Counted from the stretch's first letter, positions 1-9,161 are shown. The stretch: 64,000 nucleotides of DNA from Pseudorhodoferax sp. Leaf265 (GCF_001422365.1 NZ_LMMT01000012.1:374712-438711); one strand, 5' to 3'. The notes: a model not told the origin generated them from the sequence alone. A program made the numbers and translations.

Positions 1-125
1 TACGAGGTTTCCTCGCCAGGCGCGCGCCGGTCGGCCAGCACCACGCTATGGCCGCGCATGGCCAGGTGGATGGCGGTGCAGGTGCCGACCATGCCGGCGC
101 CCAGAACCAGGACGCTGGCCGTCAT
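1..125 (-). CDS. FAD-dependent oxidoreductase, N-terminal fragment
   Basis: Only the first 41 residues are inside the window; the gene runs off the left edge. The N-terminus carries the nucleotide-binding turn GAGMVGTCTA at about residues 9-18, followed by a basic and acidic patch (VLADRR) that closes the first beta-alpha-beta unit of an FAD Rossmann fold. This pattern is typical of the DAO/DadA family of amine and amino-acid oxidoreductases. The substrate cannot be told from this much sequence. The 219 bases between this start and the LysR gene downstream show no other coding or RNA signal that I can recognise. Confidence 0.7.
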   Translation of the reverse strand, partial: MTASVLVLGAGMVGTCTAIHLAMRGHSVVLADRRAPGEETS

Positions 126-344
126 GCTGGCAAGTCCCCGGCCGCGGCGGACGCCAGCCGCGCACCAAGGCGTACCGGTTCGGCGCGCGTGTGGCGCGGG
201 GGCTGGGCGGGAGGCGGTGCCAGGGACGTGGGCATGGTGGAGTGGTGCTTGCAGGAAGGGGTCGCCCATTGTGTCGTCTGGCGCAGTGCGCACCAAGACG
301 GCCGCGGGCAAGCCTGCGTTGCCGTCACCGCAACGCTGCGCTGC

Positions 345-1298
345 TCAGGGGGCGAGCGTCAGCGCCTCGCGCAGGTGTTCGACGAAGGCCCGTGCTGCAT
401 CCGGCAGGTGCCGCCCGGCCATGGCCTGCACCTCGAAGTAGCGCTCGTTCATCTCGCGGTCGCGCAGCGGTACGGCGGCGATGCTGCCGGCCTGCAGCTG
501 TTGGCGCAGCGCCAGTTCGCCGCAGAAGGTCACGGCCTGGGTGTGGGCCACGTACTGGATCAGCGGGTACAGGTGGTCGCTGGTGACCGTCGCGTCCAGC
601 GCCAGGCCCTGGCGGCTGGCGCTGATGTCCAGCAGCTGGCGCAACGTGGAACTGGCCGCCGGCAGTGCCAGCGGATGCGCCACCAGCTGCGCCAGTGCCA
701 GATGCCGCCGCGCCGCCAGCGCATGGCCGGCGGCGACGACGGCCAGGATGGGCGCCGGATGCCGCAGCACCACGTCGATGCCACGCTCCGAGCGCAGCGA
801 CACCGTGACGCCCAGATCCGCCAGTCCCTCGCGCACGCGCCGGCTCACCTCGCTCTGCACCGACATGTCCAGCGTGAAGCGGATGCCCGGGTTGCGCTGC
901 TGGAATTCGGCCACCAGGCGCGGCAGGAACTCGTAGGCGAAGCCCTCGGTGGCGACGATGCGCACCTCGCCCTGGCGCAGGCCGCGCAGGCCCAGGATGT
1001 CGTCGGCCACGCGCTCGATGTCCAGCCAGGCCCGGCGGGCGTGCGCGGCCAGCAGCTCGCCGGCGCTGTTGAGCACCATGCCGCGCGCGCGGCGTTCGAA
1101 CAGCAGCGTGTCCAGCTCCTGTTCGAGTCGGCCGATCTGGCGGCTGACGGCCGAGGGCGCCACCTCCAGCCGGGCCGCGGCTTCGGTGACCGAGCCGGCC
1201 CGCGCGACCTCCAGGAAGTGGCGCAGCGCCACCTCCTGCAGGACGCGCTGGTTCAGGCCGCGGCGCGCGCGCGGGCGGCGGGTGGTGGTGGGAGGCAT
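345..1298 (-). CDS. LysR-family transcriptional regulator
   Basis: This is a DNA-binding regulator of about 317 residues. The N-terminal winged helix-turn-helix is clear (ALRHFLEVARAGSVTEAAAR, then SAVSRQIGRLEQELDTLLFER), and the C-terminal two-thirds is a periplasmic-binding-like effector domain. The ATG at 1298 is chosen because AAGG lies about 8 bases upstream; an in-frame ATG at 1328 and a GTG at 1346 are possible but lack a Shine-Dalgarno. It is divergent from the Bug receptor and amidase genes at 1416-3930, the usual arrangement for a LysR regulator and its target. That regulatory link is inference. Confidence 0.88.
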   Translation of the reverse strand: MPPTTTRRPRARRGLNQRVLQEVALRHFLEVARAGSVTEAAARLEVAPSAVSRQIGRLEQELDTLLFERRARGMVLNSAGELLAAHARRAWLDIERVADDILGLRGLRQGEVRIVATEGFAYEFLPRLVAEFQQRNPGIRFTLDMSVQSEVSRRVREGLADLGVTVSLRSERGIDVVLRHPAPILAVVAAGHALAARRHLALAQLVAHPLALPAASSTLRQLLDISASRQGLALDATVTSDHLYPLIQYVAHTQAVTFCGELALRQQLQAGSIAAVPLRDREMNERYFEVQAMAGRHLPDAARAFVEHLREALTLAP

Positions 1299-1415
1299 GG
1301 TGCTGGCCTTGTCTGTGCGTTGCGACATGGGCAATGAAGCTTTCACATCATTGTGCTTGCTGCACTGCTGAGGCGTTCCTACGATGCAGTCACTTCCTCA
1401 CCCAAGGTCTGACCC

Positions 1416-2405
1416 ATGCACTTCGCCCCTGTCTTTCGCCGCCTGGCCCTGGCCGTTGCCGGCCTGGCCACGGCCCTGGCCGCGCTGCCGGTCCTGGCCG
1501 AGGGCACCTACCCCAGCAAACCCATCACGCTGGTCGTGCCGTTCCCGCCCGGCGGCAGCGCCGACACCGTGGGCCGGCTCATGGGCCAGCAACTGTCCGA
1601 GGCGCTGGGCCAGCCCGTCATCATCGACAACCGTCCCGGCGCCGGCACGGCCATCGCCGCCGGCCTCGTGGCCAAGGCGCAGCCAGACGGCCACACGCTG
1701 TTGATCAGCTCGGGCTCCACCTTCACGGCCAACCCGGCGATTCGCACGAACCTGCCCTACGACGCGGTCAAGAGCTTCGACCCCATCGCCGTGGTCGCGC
1801 GCATTCCGCTCATCGTGCTGGCCAACACCAGCGTGCCCGCCAACAACGTCAAGGAGTTCGTGGCGGCGCTGCGTGCCACGCCCGACAAGTACGCCTACGC
1901 CTCGTTCGGCTCGGGCTCGACCTCGCACTTCACGGGCGAGATCGTGCTGCGCGCGGTGGGTGCCAGGATCCTGCACGTGCCCTACAAAGGCAGCGCGCCG
2001 GCCATGACCGACCTGATCGGTGGCCAGGTGCCGTTCTCGGTGGACACGGTCACGGCCGCGCTGCCGCAGCTCAAGGCCGGCAAGGTCAAGGCCATCGCCG
2101 TGACCACGGCCAAGCGGTCCTCACAGCTGCCCGACGTGCCCACCTTCGCAGAGGCCGGTTACGCCGATGTCGATGCGGACACCTGGATCATGCTCGTCGC
2201 GCCCAAGGGCACGCCGGCTTCCGTGCGCCAGAAGCTCGAAAGCGCACTGGCCCGCATCGTCGCGGTGCCGGCCGTCGCGGCCCAGTTGCGCGCCAACGGT
2301 GCCGAGCCGCTGTTCTCAGGCTCCGCTGCATCGGTGACTCTGATCGAGAAGGAGCTGCCGCTGATGCGTGCGGTGGCTCAACGTGCCGACATCCGACCCG
2401 ATTGA
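1416..2405 (+). CDS. Bug-family tripartite tricarboxylate receptor (periplasmic binding protein)
   Basis: The 329-residue protein has a Sec signal peptide (basic start, hydrophobic core, cleavage near LAEGTYPSKP at about residue 29) and the family pattern YPSKPITLVVPFPPGGSADT, followed by IIDNRPGAG and HVPYKGSAPAM. Bug receptors bind small organic solutes in the periplasm, classically carboxylates, and are greatly expanded in Burkholderiales. No TctA or TctB membrane partner is encoded nearby, so it is an orphan receptor, as is common in this order. The amidase start lies 4 bases beyond its stop, which suggests one transcript and a substrate related to an amide or its acid product. Confidence 0.92.
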   Translation: MHFAPVFRRLALAVAGLATALAALPVLAEGTYPSKPITLVVPFPPGGSADTVGRLMGQQLSEALGQPVIIDNRPGAGTAIAAGLVAKAQPDGHTLLISSGSTFTANPAIRTNLPYDAVKSFDPIAVVARIPLIVLANTSVPANNVKEFVAALRATPDKYAYASFGSGSTSHFTGEIVLRAVGARILHVPYKGSAPAMTDLIGGQVPFSVDTVTAALPQLKAGKVKAIAVTTAKRSSQLPDVPTFAEAGYADVDADTWIMLVAPKGTPASVRQKLESALARIVAVPAVAAQLRANGAEPLFSGSAASVTLIEKELPLMRAVAQRADIRPD

Positions 2406-2409
2406 CACC

Positions 2410-3930
2410 ATGCTCGTCGAAACCTCTGCCGTCGAACTGCGCCGCCTGATCGGGGCACGCCAACTCTCGCCCGTCGAACTGCTGGAAGCCTGCATCGCGC
2501 GCATCGAGCAGCTCAACCCCTTCGTCAACGCTGTCACGGCCACCTGCTACGAACGTGCGCGCGCCGAGGCACGCGCCGCCGAACAGGCCGTGCTGCGCGG
2601 CGAGCCGCTGGGCCTGCTGCACGGCCTGCCGCTGGGCGTGAAGGACCTGGAGCCGACGGAGGGCCTGCTGTCCACGGCCGGCACGCCCAGCCTGCGCAAC
2701 CACGTGCCGGCGGCCGACATCGAGCTGGTGCGCCGGCTGCGAGCGGCTGGCGCCATCGTGGTCGGGAAGACCAACGTGCCCGAAATGGGCGCCGGCGCCA
2801 ACAGCCGCAACCCGGTCTGGGGCGCCACCGGCAACCCGTTCGACCCCAACCTCAATGCGGGCGGCTCGTCCGGCGGCTCGGCCGCCGCGCTGGCGCTGGA
2901 CCTGCTGCCGGTGTGCACCGGTTCGGACACCGGTGGCTCGCTGCGCATCCCCGCGGCCAAGTGCGGCGTGGTGGGCTTTCGGCCGTCGCCGGGCGTGGTG
3001 CCCAGCGTGCGCAAGCCGCTGGGCTTCTCGCCGATCTCGGTGGTCGGCCCGATGGGCCGCGACGTGGGCGACGCCTGCCTGCAGCTGGCCGCGTCCGCCG
3101 GGCCGCATGCCGGTGATCCGCTGAGCCACCCGTTGGATCCGCTGGCCTTCCTGCAGCCCGCGGCGCTGGACCTGTCGCGCCTGCGCGTGGCCTGGACGGA
3201 AGACTTCGGCTGCTGCGATGTCGACCCCGTGGTGCGCCGCGCGATGCGCGCGCGCATGGCCGAGATGCGCGGCCTGTTCGCCGCCTGCGACGAGGTGCGT
3301 TTCGACGACCTGGGCGACGTGCACCGCTGCTTCGACGTGCTGCGCGCGGAAGCCTTCGTGGCCGGCATGCGCGAGACCTACGAGCGCGACCCCGCCAGCC
3401 TGGGGCCCAACCCGCGTGCCAACTACGAGATGGGCGTGCGCATGAGCTTGCGCGACGCGGCCTGGGCGCAGACCGAGCAGACCCGCATCATCCAGCGCTT
3501 CCAGCGCGTCTACCAGGACCACGACCTGGTGCTGGCGCCAACCACGCCGGTCTCGCCGTTTCCGTGGACGCAGCCCTACGCGGCCGAGATCGACGGCCGG
3601 CCGCAGGAGAACTACTACCGCTGGCTCGCGCTGACCTACCTGACCACGCTGACCACGCACCCGTCCATCACGCTGCCCTGCGGCGTGGACGAGAAGGGCA
3701 TGCCGTTCGGTCTGCAGGTGGTCGGTGCGTTCCGCGGCGACCTGCGGCTGCTGTCGGTCGCGAAAGCGATGGAGGGCGCGTTCGCAAGCCGCCCCACGCT
3801 GCGCCGCCCGCGGCCGGACATCGCCCGGCTGCAACCGGCCGATCCGGCATTCGACTCCATCGTGACGGCAGCGCCGGACGACCGCTTCGCGCACCGGCCC
3901 GGCGCGGCCGGGGGCGCCTCGGTGGTCTGA
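2410..3930 (+). CDS. amidase signature family hydrolase
   Basis: This is a 506-residue member of the amidase signature family (GatA-like fold), which hydrolyses carboxamides to acid and ammonia. The Ser-Ser-Lys triad is visible: the Lys in LGVKDLE near residue 79, and the paired serines in [18 protein letters not shown] near residues 155-180 with [12 protein letters not shown] following. The ATG at 2410 is preferred over an in-frame upstream start at 2368, which would overlap the Bug gene. There is no signal peptide, so it should act in the cytoplasm. No gatB or gatC lies beside it, so a catabolic amidase is more likely than Glu-tRNA amidotransferase. Confidence 0.9.
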   Translation: MLVETSAVELRRLIGARQLSPVELLEACIARIEQLNPFVNAVTATCYERARAEARAAEQAVLRGEPLGLLHGLPLGVKDLEPTEGLLSTAGTPSLRNHVPAADIELVRRLRAAGAIVVGKTNVPEMGAGANSRNPVWGATGNPFDPNLNAGGSSGGSAAALALDLLPVCTGSDTGGSLRIPAAKCGVVGFRPSPGVVPSVRKPLGFSPISVVGPMGRDVGDACLQLAASAGPHAGDPLSHPLDPLAFLQPAALDLSRLRVAWTEDFGCCDVDPVVRRAMRARMAEMRGLFAACDEVRFDDLGDVHRCFDVLRAEAFVAGMRETYERDPASLGPNPRANYEMGVRMSLRDAAWAQTEQTRIIQRFQRVYQDHDLVLAPTTPVSPFPWTQPYAAEIDGRPQENYYRWLALTYLTTLTTHPSITLPCGVDEKGMPFGLQVVGAFRGDLRLLSVAKAMEGAFASRPTLRRPRPDIARLQPADPAFDSIVTAAPDDRFAHRPGAAGGASVV

Positions 3931-3937
3931 GGGGCGC

Positions 3938-4756
3938 TCAGAACGCGATCGTGCTGGAGATCGCCCGCGCGCTCTCGATCAGCATGGGCGCGAGCTTCTT
4001 GCGCGCCTCTTCCAGGGTCCAGCGGCTGGTCGGCGGCGACAGGTGCAGCGCGCCGACCGGCTGGCCCTGGCGGTCCACCAGCGGCGCGGCCAGGCCCATG
4101 TCGCCCAGGAACAGCTCCTCGCAGTTGGTCGCGTAGCCGACCTGGCGGCACTGGCGCACCTGCTCGAGGATGGCGTCCACATCGGTCAGCGTGTGCTGCG
4201 TGCGCGCGGCGCGCGGCGAGGCCTCCAGGATCTGGCGCACCTCGTCGTCGGGCAGCATGCTCAGATAGGCCCGGCCGCAGCTGCTGCAGTACATCGGGAT
4301 GCGCATGCCCACGGGCGTGAACACCGGGATGTGCTTGGAGGTGGTCAGCTGCGCGAGGTACAGCATGTCCTGGCCCACGGGCTCGGTCACGTTGGCGGTC
4401 TCGCCGCTGGCATGGGTCAGCTGCGCCAGGTAGGGATGCGAGACCTGCACCAGCGGATGGCCCACCAGGTAGTTGGCGCCGATCTCCATGGCCCGCGGCA
4501 GCAGCTGGAAGCGCCGCGCGCGCGGGTGCTTGCCCACGTAGCCCAGCACCTGCAGCGTGTGCACGGTGCGCTGGGCCGAGCCCTTGGTCATGCCGGTCAG
4601 CTCGGCCAGTTCGGCCAGCGTCAGCGTGCGGTGCGAGGCGTCGAAGGCGCGCAGCACTGCCAGGCCTTTTTCCAGCGACTGGTTGAACAGGGGGTCGGCA
4701 GGCCTGGCCTCCGCCTGTTCGACGGGCGAAGGGGCCGCTTGCTTGCGTGTTGCCAT
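3938..4756 (-). CDS. IclR-family transcriptional regulator
   Basis: The protein is 272 residues. An N-terminal helix-turn-helix ([20 protein letters not shown], then [20 protein letters not shown]) is followed by an IclR effector domain with the typical [11 protein letters not shown] segment and a C-terminal [12 protein letters not shown]. The ATG at 4756 places MATRKQ first; an in-frame ATG at 4786 is possible. It converges on the amidase with only 7 bases between the stops and is divergent from pyrC. It may regulate the amidase/Bug unit, itself, or another locus; the sequence does not decide this. Confidence 0.9.
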   Translation of the reverse strand: MATRKQAAPSPVEQAEARPADPLFNQSLEKGLAVLRAFDASHRTLTLAELAELTGMTKGSAQRTVHTLQVLGYVGKHPRARRFQLLPRAMEIGANYLVGHPLVQVSHPYLAQLTHASGETANVTEPVGQDMLYLAQLTTSKHIPVFTPVGMRIPMYCSSCGRAYLSMLPDDEVRQILEASPRAARTQHTLTDVDAILEQVRQCRQVGYATNCEELFLGDMGLAAPLVDRQGQPVGALHLSPPTSRWTLEEARKKLAPMLIESARAISSTIAF

Positions 4757-4891
4757 CGGATGTGTTGCCGCACCAGCGTGCCGCATCGGTGTTCCGACAT
4801 GGTGCGTGCGATGGAGTTGTGGTGGATATCGATGATCGATTCTATGGATACAGCACATTCCGTGCGGGCGGCGATGGGAGAATCCGCCCCC
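4757..4891. promoter_or_regulatory. IclR/pyrC divergent intergenic region
   Basis: This 135-base gap separates the divergent IclR and pyrC starts. It contains the hexamer TGGATA twice in direct orientation (4823 and 4845, 22 bases or two helical turns apart), with the near-palindrome ATCGATGATCGAT (4828-4840) between. Such an arrangement would suit an autoregulatory IclR site, but no consensus is certain and no clear sigma-70 pair was assigned. Confidence 0.3.
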
Positions 4892-5935
4892 ATGCACGCA
4901 ACCACCGACACCCTGACGCTGACCCGCCCCGACGACTGGCACCTGCATCTGCGCGACGGCGAGGTGCTGCGCACCCTGGTGCCGCACAGCGCCGCGCAGT
5001 TCGCGCGCGCCATCGTGATGCCCAACCTGCGCCCGCCCGTCACCACGACCGAGCAGGCGCTGGCCTACCGCGACCGCATCCTCGCGGCCGTGCCGCAGGG
5101 CGTGGCCTTCGAGCCGCTCATGACGCTGTACCTCACGGACCAGATCGCGCCCGATGAGATCCGCCGCGCCCGCGCGGCCGGCATCGTGGCCGCCAAGCTG
5201 TACCCGGCTGGCGCCACCACCAACAGCGATTCCGGCGTGACCGGCCTGCGCACGGTCTACCCCGTGCTCGAGGCCATGCAGCGTGAAGGCATGCGCCTGC
5301 TCGTGCACGGCGAGGTGACCGACCAGACGGTGGACCTGTTCGACCGCGAGGCTGCCTTCATCGACCAGCAGCTGATCCCGCTGCGCCGCGACTTCCCCGA
5401 ACTGAAGATCGTGATGGAACACATCACGACGCGCGAGGCCGCGCAGTACGTGGGCAGCGCCGGCGCGCACACGGCCGCCACCATCACGGCCCACCACCTG
5501 CTCTACAACCGCAACGCCATCTTCACGGGCGGCATCCGGCCGCATTACTACTGCCTGCCCGTGCTCAAGCGCGAGACGCACCGCGTGGCGCTGGTCGAGG
5601 CTGCCACCAGCGGCAGCAACAAGTTCTTCCTGGGCACCGACAGCGCGCCGCACGCCGCGCAGCTGAAGGAGCACGCCACGGGCTGCGCGGGCTGCTACAC
5701 CGGCCATGCCGCGCTGGAGATGTACGCCGAGGCCTTCGACAAGGCCGGCGCGCTTGACAAGCTGGAAGGCTTCGCAAGCTTCCACGGTGCCGACTTCTAC
5801 GGCCTGCCGCGCAACCAGGGCACCGTGACCCTGCGGCGCGAGGAATGGACCGTGCCCGACAGCTATGTCTACGGCGAGGCCAACCTCAAGCCGCTGCGGG
5901 CCGGCGAGGTGCTGCCCTGGAAGGTGGTCGCGTGA
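4892..5935 (+). CDS. pyrC: dihydroorotase
   Basis: Dihydroorotase converts N-carbamoyl-aspartate to dihydroorotate in pyrimidine synthesis. The 347-residue length matches the class II enzyme of E. coli. The binuclear zinc ligands are visible: the HLH pair in [10 protein letters not shown] near residue 15, the carbamylated lysine in [12 protein letters not shown] near residue 102, later histidines in HGEVTD and MEHITT, and the aspartate in LGTDSAPH. The ATG at 4892 aligns with the usual start, so the long open frame running upstream to 4043 is not part of it. Its stop overlaps the GTG of the next gene (GTGA), so the NYN gene is translationally coupled. Confidence 0.95.
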   Translation: MHATTDTLTLTRPDDWHLHLRDGEVLRTLVPHSAAQFARAIVMPNLRPPVTTTEQALAYRDRILAAVPQGVAFEPLMTLYLTDQIAPDEIRRARAAGIVAAKLYPAGATTNSDSGVTGLRTVYPVLEAMQREGMRLLVHGEVTDQTVDLFDREAAFIDQQLIPLRRDFPELKIVMEHITTREAAQYVGSAGAHTAATITAHHLLYNRNAIFTGGIRPHYYCLPVLKRETHRVALVEAATSGSNKFFLGTDSAPHAAQLKEHATGCAGCYTGHAALEMYAEAFDKAGALDKLEGFASFHGADFYGLPRNQGTVTLRREEWTVPDSYVYGEANLKPLRAGEVLPWKVVA

Positions 5936-6855
5936 GCGCCGTCGTCCCGCCCGGCCCGGTCGCCCTGCTGATCGACGCCGACAACCTGTCGGCCCCCGAG
6001 ATGGTGGCCCAGGCGCTGCGGCACCTGACCCAGCTGGCCGGCCCCGTCGCCATCCGCCGCGCCTACGGCAGCGCCGAGAACCTCAAGGGCCTGGCCGGCG
6101 TGCTGCGCGAGTTCGCGTTCCACCTGTGCGTGAACCTGCCGCTGGCCAAGAACACCACCGACATGGCCCTGGCCGTGGACGCCATGGACCTGTGTGCCCG
6201 GTACGCGCCCGGCGTGGTGGCCATCGGCACGGGCGACGCCGACTTCGCGCCGCTGGTGCTGCGCCTGCGCGAGCGCGGCGTGCGCACCGTGTGCTTCTCG
6301 CAGGCCAACAAGATGTCGCCCGAGGTGCACGGCTTCTACGACGAGGTGGTGCTGCTCGGTGCGCGGCGCAGTGCCGCAGCCAGCGTGGTGGCGGTTGCCG
6401 CCCCGGCGCCGGCGCCGGCACCGGCACCGGCACCGGCCCGCAAGACGGCCGCCCGCAAGACGCCGGCGCGCAAGACCACGGCCAAGGCCGGGGTCGAAGC
6501 CGCCCCTGCACCGGCACCGGTCGCGCCGCCGGCACCCGAACCGGCACCAGCACCGGCACCGGCACCGGCACCAGCACCGGCACCGGCACCGGCACCGGTT
6601 TCTGCGCGTGCCGCCGCCGCTGCCGCCAGGGAGGCCGAACTCAGCGAGCGTGTGCAGGCCCTGCTGCGCGAACTGCCGGGCGTGGTCGAAGGCCAGGAGG
6701 TCGATTTCGGCGAGGTTGCCAAGCGCCTGCGCGAGGCCAAGCTGCTGGGCCGCCAGGCCGTGATGTCCAAGTTCCTCAAGAAGCATGTGCCCGGCGTGGA
6801 GCTCACGCCGCAGGCGCAGCCGCGCAAGCTGCGCTGGGCACCCGGCCCGGCGTGA
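5932..6855 (+). CDS. NYN (PIN-like) domain protein with alanine-proline linker and C-terminal OST-HTH/LOTUS-like domain
   Basis: The protein starts at a GTG overlapping the pyrC stop and has about 307 residues. Residues 10-145 form a NYN nuclease-like domain with conserved acidic positions in [21 protein letters not shown] and [11 protein letters not shown] low-complexity linker of alternating Ala-Pro and Lys/Arg-rich segments (about 155-225) follows, encoded by hexanucleotide repeats. The last 75 residues, from [15 protein letters not shown], resemble the small winged-helix domain (OST-HTH/LOTUS) that often accompanies NYN domains and is thought to bind RNA. An RNA-processing or RNA-decay role is likely but the target is unknown. 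Confidence 0.85.
   Translation: MSAVVPPGPVALLIDADNLSAPEMVAQALRHLTQLAGPVAIRRAYGSAENLKGLAGVLREFAFHLCVNLPLAKNTTDMALAVDAMDLCARYAPGVVAIGTGDADFAPLVLRLRERGVRTVCFSQANKMSPEVHGFYDEVVLLGARRSAAASVVAVAAPAPAPAPAPAPARKTAARKTPARKTTAKAGVEAAPAPAPVAPPAPEPAPAPAPAPAPAPAPAPAPVSARAAAAAAREAELSERVQALLRELPGVVEGQEVDFGEVAKRLREAKLLGRQAVMSKFLKKHVPGVELTPQAQPRKLRWAPGPA
6403..6600 (+). repeat. CCGGCA hexanucleotide tandem repeats inside the NYN gene
   Basis: Two clusters of imperfect CCGGCA/GCACCG hexamers (about 6403-6437 and 6535-6600) encode alternating Ala-Pro. The unit length is a multiple of three, so copy-number change would alter linker length without a frameshift. Confidence 0.85.
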
Positions 6856-7619
6856 GCCCCGACTGGTCGCGGCCCTGGCTGCAGCCCTATGCCACGCAAG
6901 GCCGTGCGTTGGGGCAGGCCCTGGACGGCGGCCGGCCGCTGTATGCGGCACTCAACGCCGTCGCCGGCGCAGAACAACCACGCTTCGTGCCGCAGCAGCC
7001 GCTGCCGCCGGGCCGGGGGTACGAAGCCCTGCTGCACGGGCAGCGTGTCTGTCCCACGCGCGAGAACCTGCACGACCTGTTCAACGGCTTGTCATGGCTG
7101 CACTTTCCGCGCAGCAAATGGCGGCTCAATGCCCTGCACGCGGCCGAGATCGCGCGGCTGGGCGCCGGCCCGCGGCGCGGCCCGCTGCGCGATGCGATGA
7201 CGCTGTTCGACGAGAACGGCGCCTTGCTGTTGGCCCCACGCGGCATGTGGGATGCGCTGCGTGCGCGCGACTGGCGTGGCCTCTTCGTCACGCGCCGCGG
7301 GCAGTGGCGGAGCGCCCGCCTGCTGGTCTTCGGCCATGGCCTGCTGGAGCAACTGCAACACCCGCGCAAGCCGCTCACCGCCCATGTGCTGGCGGCTCCG
7401 CATGCTCTTGATTCGATAGCGAACATCGACCGCTGGCTGGCCGCTGCCATCGATGCGCGCGCGTGGGCCGCGAAGCCGTTCGCGCCACTGCCGGTGCTTG
7501 GCGTGCCGGGCTGGTGCGCAGGGAACGCACACGAATCCTTCTATGATGATCCGTTTGTTTTTCGCCGCGCCGGCCGTTCAGACACACCACAACAAAGGAC
7601 ATTGCAGGCTGCGGCTTGA
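6852..7619 (+). CDS. DUF3025 domain-containing protein
   Basis: The protein is 255 residues and begins at a GTG that overlaps the stop of the NYN gene (GTGA). The conserved DUF3025 core is recognisable at about residues 75-100 (FNGLSWLHFPRSKWRLNALH), with DAMTLFDENGALL after it. No enzymatic motif can be assigned and there is no signal peptide or membrane segment. Coupling to pyrC and the NYN gene implies co-expression. The -35 element of the proposed htpX promoter overlaps its last codons. Confidence 0.82.
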   Translation: MSPDWSRPWLQPYATQGRALGQALDGGRPLYAALNAVAGAEQPRFVPQQPLPPGRGYEALLHGQRVCPTRENLHDLFNGLSWLHFPRSKWRLNALHAAEIARLGAGPRRGPLRDAMTLFDENGALLLAPRGMWDALRARDWRGLFVTRRGQWRSARLLVFGHGLLEQLQHPRKPLTAHVLAAPHALDSIANIDRWLAAAIDARAWAAKPFAPLPVLGVPGWCAGNAHESFYDDPFVFRRAGRSDTPQQRTLQAAA

Positions 7620-7642
7620 GCTTGTGCACACTGCCCCCATGT
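7615..7642 (+). promoter_or_regulatory. putative sigma-32 (RpoH) promoter of htpX
   Basis: CTTGAG (7615-7620) and CCCCATGT (7635-7642) are separated by 14 bases. This matches the heat-shock consensus CTTGAA, a spacer of 13-15, and CCCCATNT with one mismatch. The expected start near 7649 leaves a leader of roughly 37 bases before the htpX ATG, which has GGAG upstream. HtpX is a known membrane-stress protease, so the assignment fits its biology. Confidence 0.6.
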
Positions 7643-7685
7643 GCGCAAACGTAGCCACATGAACAGAGGGCCCCCCGGAGAATCC

Positions 7686-8558
7686 ATGAAACGCATCGTC
7701 TTGTTTGTCCTCACCAACCTCGCCGTCGTGGTGGTGCTGGGCGTCGTCGCCAGCCTGCTCGGCGTCAACCGCTACCTCACGGCCAACGGCCTGAACCTGG
7801 GCGCGCTGCTCGGCTTCGCGCTGATCATGGGCTTCGGCGGCGCGATCATCTCGCTGCTGATCAGCAAGCCCGTGGCCAAGTGGAGTTCGGGCGTGCAGGT
7901 CATCGACGGCACGGGCTCGGCCGACGAGCGCTGGATCGTCGAGACGGTGCGCAAGTTCGCCGACAAGGCCGGCATCGGCATGCCCGAGGTCGGCATCTTC
8001 CCGGGCGACCCGAACGCTTTCGCCACGGGTGCGTTCAAGAACTCGGCCCTGGTCGCGGTGTCCTCTGGCCTCCTGCAGAACATGACGCGCGAAGAGGTCG
8101 AGGCCGTGATCGGCCACGAGGTCGCGCACATCGCCAACGGCGACATGGTCACCATGACGCTGATCCAGGGCGTCATGAACACCTTCGTGGTGTTCCTGTC
8201 GCGTGTGATCGGCTATGCGGTGGACAGCTTCCTGCGCAAGGGCGACAGCGAGAACTCGGGCCCTGGCATCGGCTACTGGGTCACGACCATCGTGCTGGAC
8301 ATCGTGCTGGGTTTCGCCGCCGCCATCATCGTGGCCTGGTTCTCGCGCCAGCGCGAGTTCCGTGCCGACGCCGGCGCCGCGCAACTGATGGGCCGCAAGC
8401 AGCCCATGATCAACGCGCTGGCCCGCCTGGGCGGCCTGCACACGGCCGAGCTACCCAAGAGCGTGGCCGCCTTCGGCATCGCCGGTGGCATCGGCCAGCT
8501 GTTCTCGACGCACCCGCCGATCGAACAGCGCATCGCCGCCCTGCAGAACGCGCAGTAA
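7686..8558 (+). CDS. htpX: protease HtpX
   Basis: HtpX is a membrane-bound zinc metalloprotease that degrades misfolded inner-membrane proteins. The 290-residue protein has two N-terminal membrane segments (about 5-25 and 35-55), the zinc site HEVAH at residues 144-148, two more hydrophobic segments (about 158-178 and 195-220), and the third zinc ligand in [10 protein letters not shown]. The length matches the family. ATG 7686 is preferred over an upstream start at 7641 because it gives the conserved MKRIVLF start and follows a GGAG ribosome site. A terminator hairpin lies 22 bases downstream. Confidence 0.96.
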   Translation: MKRIVLFVLTNLAVVVVLGVVASLLGVNRYLTANGLNLGALLGFALIMGFGGAIISLLISKPVAKWSSGVQVIDGTGSADERWIVETVRKFADKAGIGMPEVGIFPGDPNAFATGAFKNSALVAVSSGLLQNMTREEVEAVIGHEVAHIANGDMVTMTLIQGVMNTFVVFLSRVIGYAVDSFLRKGDSENSGPGIGYWVTTIVLDIVLGFAAAIIVAWFSRQREFRADAGAAQLMGRKQPMINALARLGGLHTAELPKSVAAFGIAGGIGQLFSTHPPIEQRIAALQNAQ

Positions 8559-8580
8559 GCGCGCCGCGCGCTGGCAAGGG

Positions 8581-8603
8581 AGCCGCCTTCGGGCGGCTTT
8601 TTA
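8581..8603 (+). terminator. Rho-independent terminator after htpX
   Basis: The stem AGCCGCC/GGCGGCT with a TTCG loop is followed by TTTTTA. It lies just downstream of the htpX stop and ends that transcription unit. Confidence 0.85.
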
Positions 8604-8687
8604 CGGGCGTTTGTTTCTCTCGCAGAAACGATCCATTGCTCAACGCCTGGTTTTTCTTTCGAGCCGCGACTTCCACAATTCAACCCA

Positions 8688-8718
8688 TCGATGAGACGCA
8701 CACAAGACGACTCATCGA
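8688..8718 (+). promoter_or_regulatory. inverted repeat in the leader region of the DUF4148 gene
   Basis: TCGATGAG (8688-8695) and CTCATCGA (8711-8718) form a perfect 8-bp inverted repeat with a 15-base spacer, about 70 bases upstream of the start codon. It may be an operator or a leader hairpin. The rest of the 184-base gap from 8604 to 8787 holds no gene that I can support. Confidence 0.4.
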
Positions 8719-8787
8719 GACGCGGCAGACATGGGGTCTGGCCTCGCCGAATGAGAAGTCGCATCCATCCACCGAAAGGAATCCATC

Positions 8788-9099
8788 ATGAACAAGTTCA
8801 TTGCCTCCGCCCTGATCGCCGCCGCCGGTTTTGCAGCAGCCCCCAGCTTCGCTGGCGACAACATCAGCGGTGAAGTCGGCTACGTGCCCCAGGTGAGCTC
8901 TGCGAAGAGCAGCCTGACCCGCGAAGCCGTGCGTGCCGACTACCTGCAAGCCGAGCGCAACGGCACGCTGCCTGAGTTCGGCGAAGGTGCCGACACCGGT
9001 GCCGTGGCCAGCGCCAAGAGCAACCTGACGCGCGACGCCGTGCGTGCCGAAGCCGTCTACGCCGTGCGCCACGGCCAGCAGCTGGGCGGCGAAGTCTGA
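8788..9099 (+). CDS. DUF4148 domain-containing exported protein
   Basis: This is a 103-residue secreted protein with a clear signal peptide (MNKFIASALIAAAGFAAAPS, cleavage after SFA near residue 22). The mature part has two copies of a short motif, SAKSSLTREAVRA near 38-50 and SAKSNLTRDAVRA near 74-86, each followed by a short helix, which is the DUF4148 signature. The family is common in Burkholderiales and its function is unknown. AAAGGA precedes the ATG by 7 bases. A strong hairpin follows the stop, so it is probably a single-gene transcript. Confidence 0.9.
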   Translation: MNKFIASALIAAAGFAAAPSFAGDNISGEVGYVPQVSSAKSSLTREAVRADYLQAERNGTLPEFGEGADTGAVASAKSNLTRDAVRAEAVYAVRHGQQLGGEV

Positions 9100-9114
9100 G
9101 CTTCGTTGCACGAT

Positions 9115-9144
9115 GACAAGAGCCGCCCTCGGGCGGCTCTTGTC
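9115..9144. terminator. hairpin between DUF4148 gene and flavin reductase
   Basis: GACAAGAGCCGCC and its exact complement form a 13-bp perfect stem around a CTCG loop, between two convergent stop codons. The T-tract is short on both sides, but position and stability suit a bidirectional terminator. Confidence 0.8.
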
Positions 9145-9161
9145 GTTTGGGCGTGCGGGTT

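Noticed and set aside
126-344. Small frames in the gap before the first LysR gene
   Set aside because: Translations are Arg/Ala/Gly-rich with no ribosome site or recognisable motif.
2188-3894. Long open frame antisense to the amidase
   Set aside because: It is a high-GC shadow: the amidase on the plus strand has complete family motifs, and the antisense translation is rich in Arg, His and Gly with no recognisable domain.
4043-4891. Upstream extension of PyrC
   Set aside because: It lies antisense to IclR; the true start at 4892 gives the family length and start.
6403-6600. Hexamer repeats considered as a CRISPR or satellite array
   Set aside because: The units are contiguous, in frame and encode Ala-Pro; there are no spacers.
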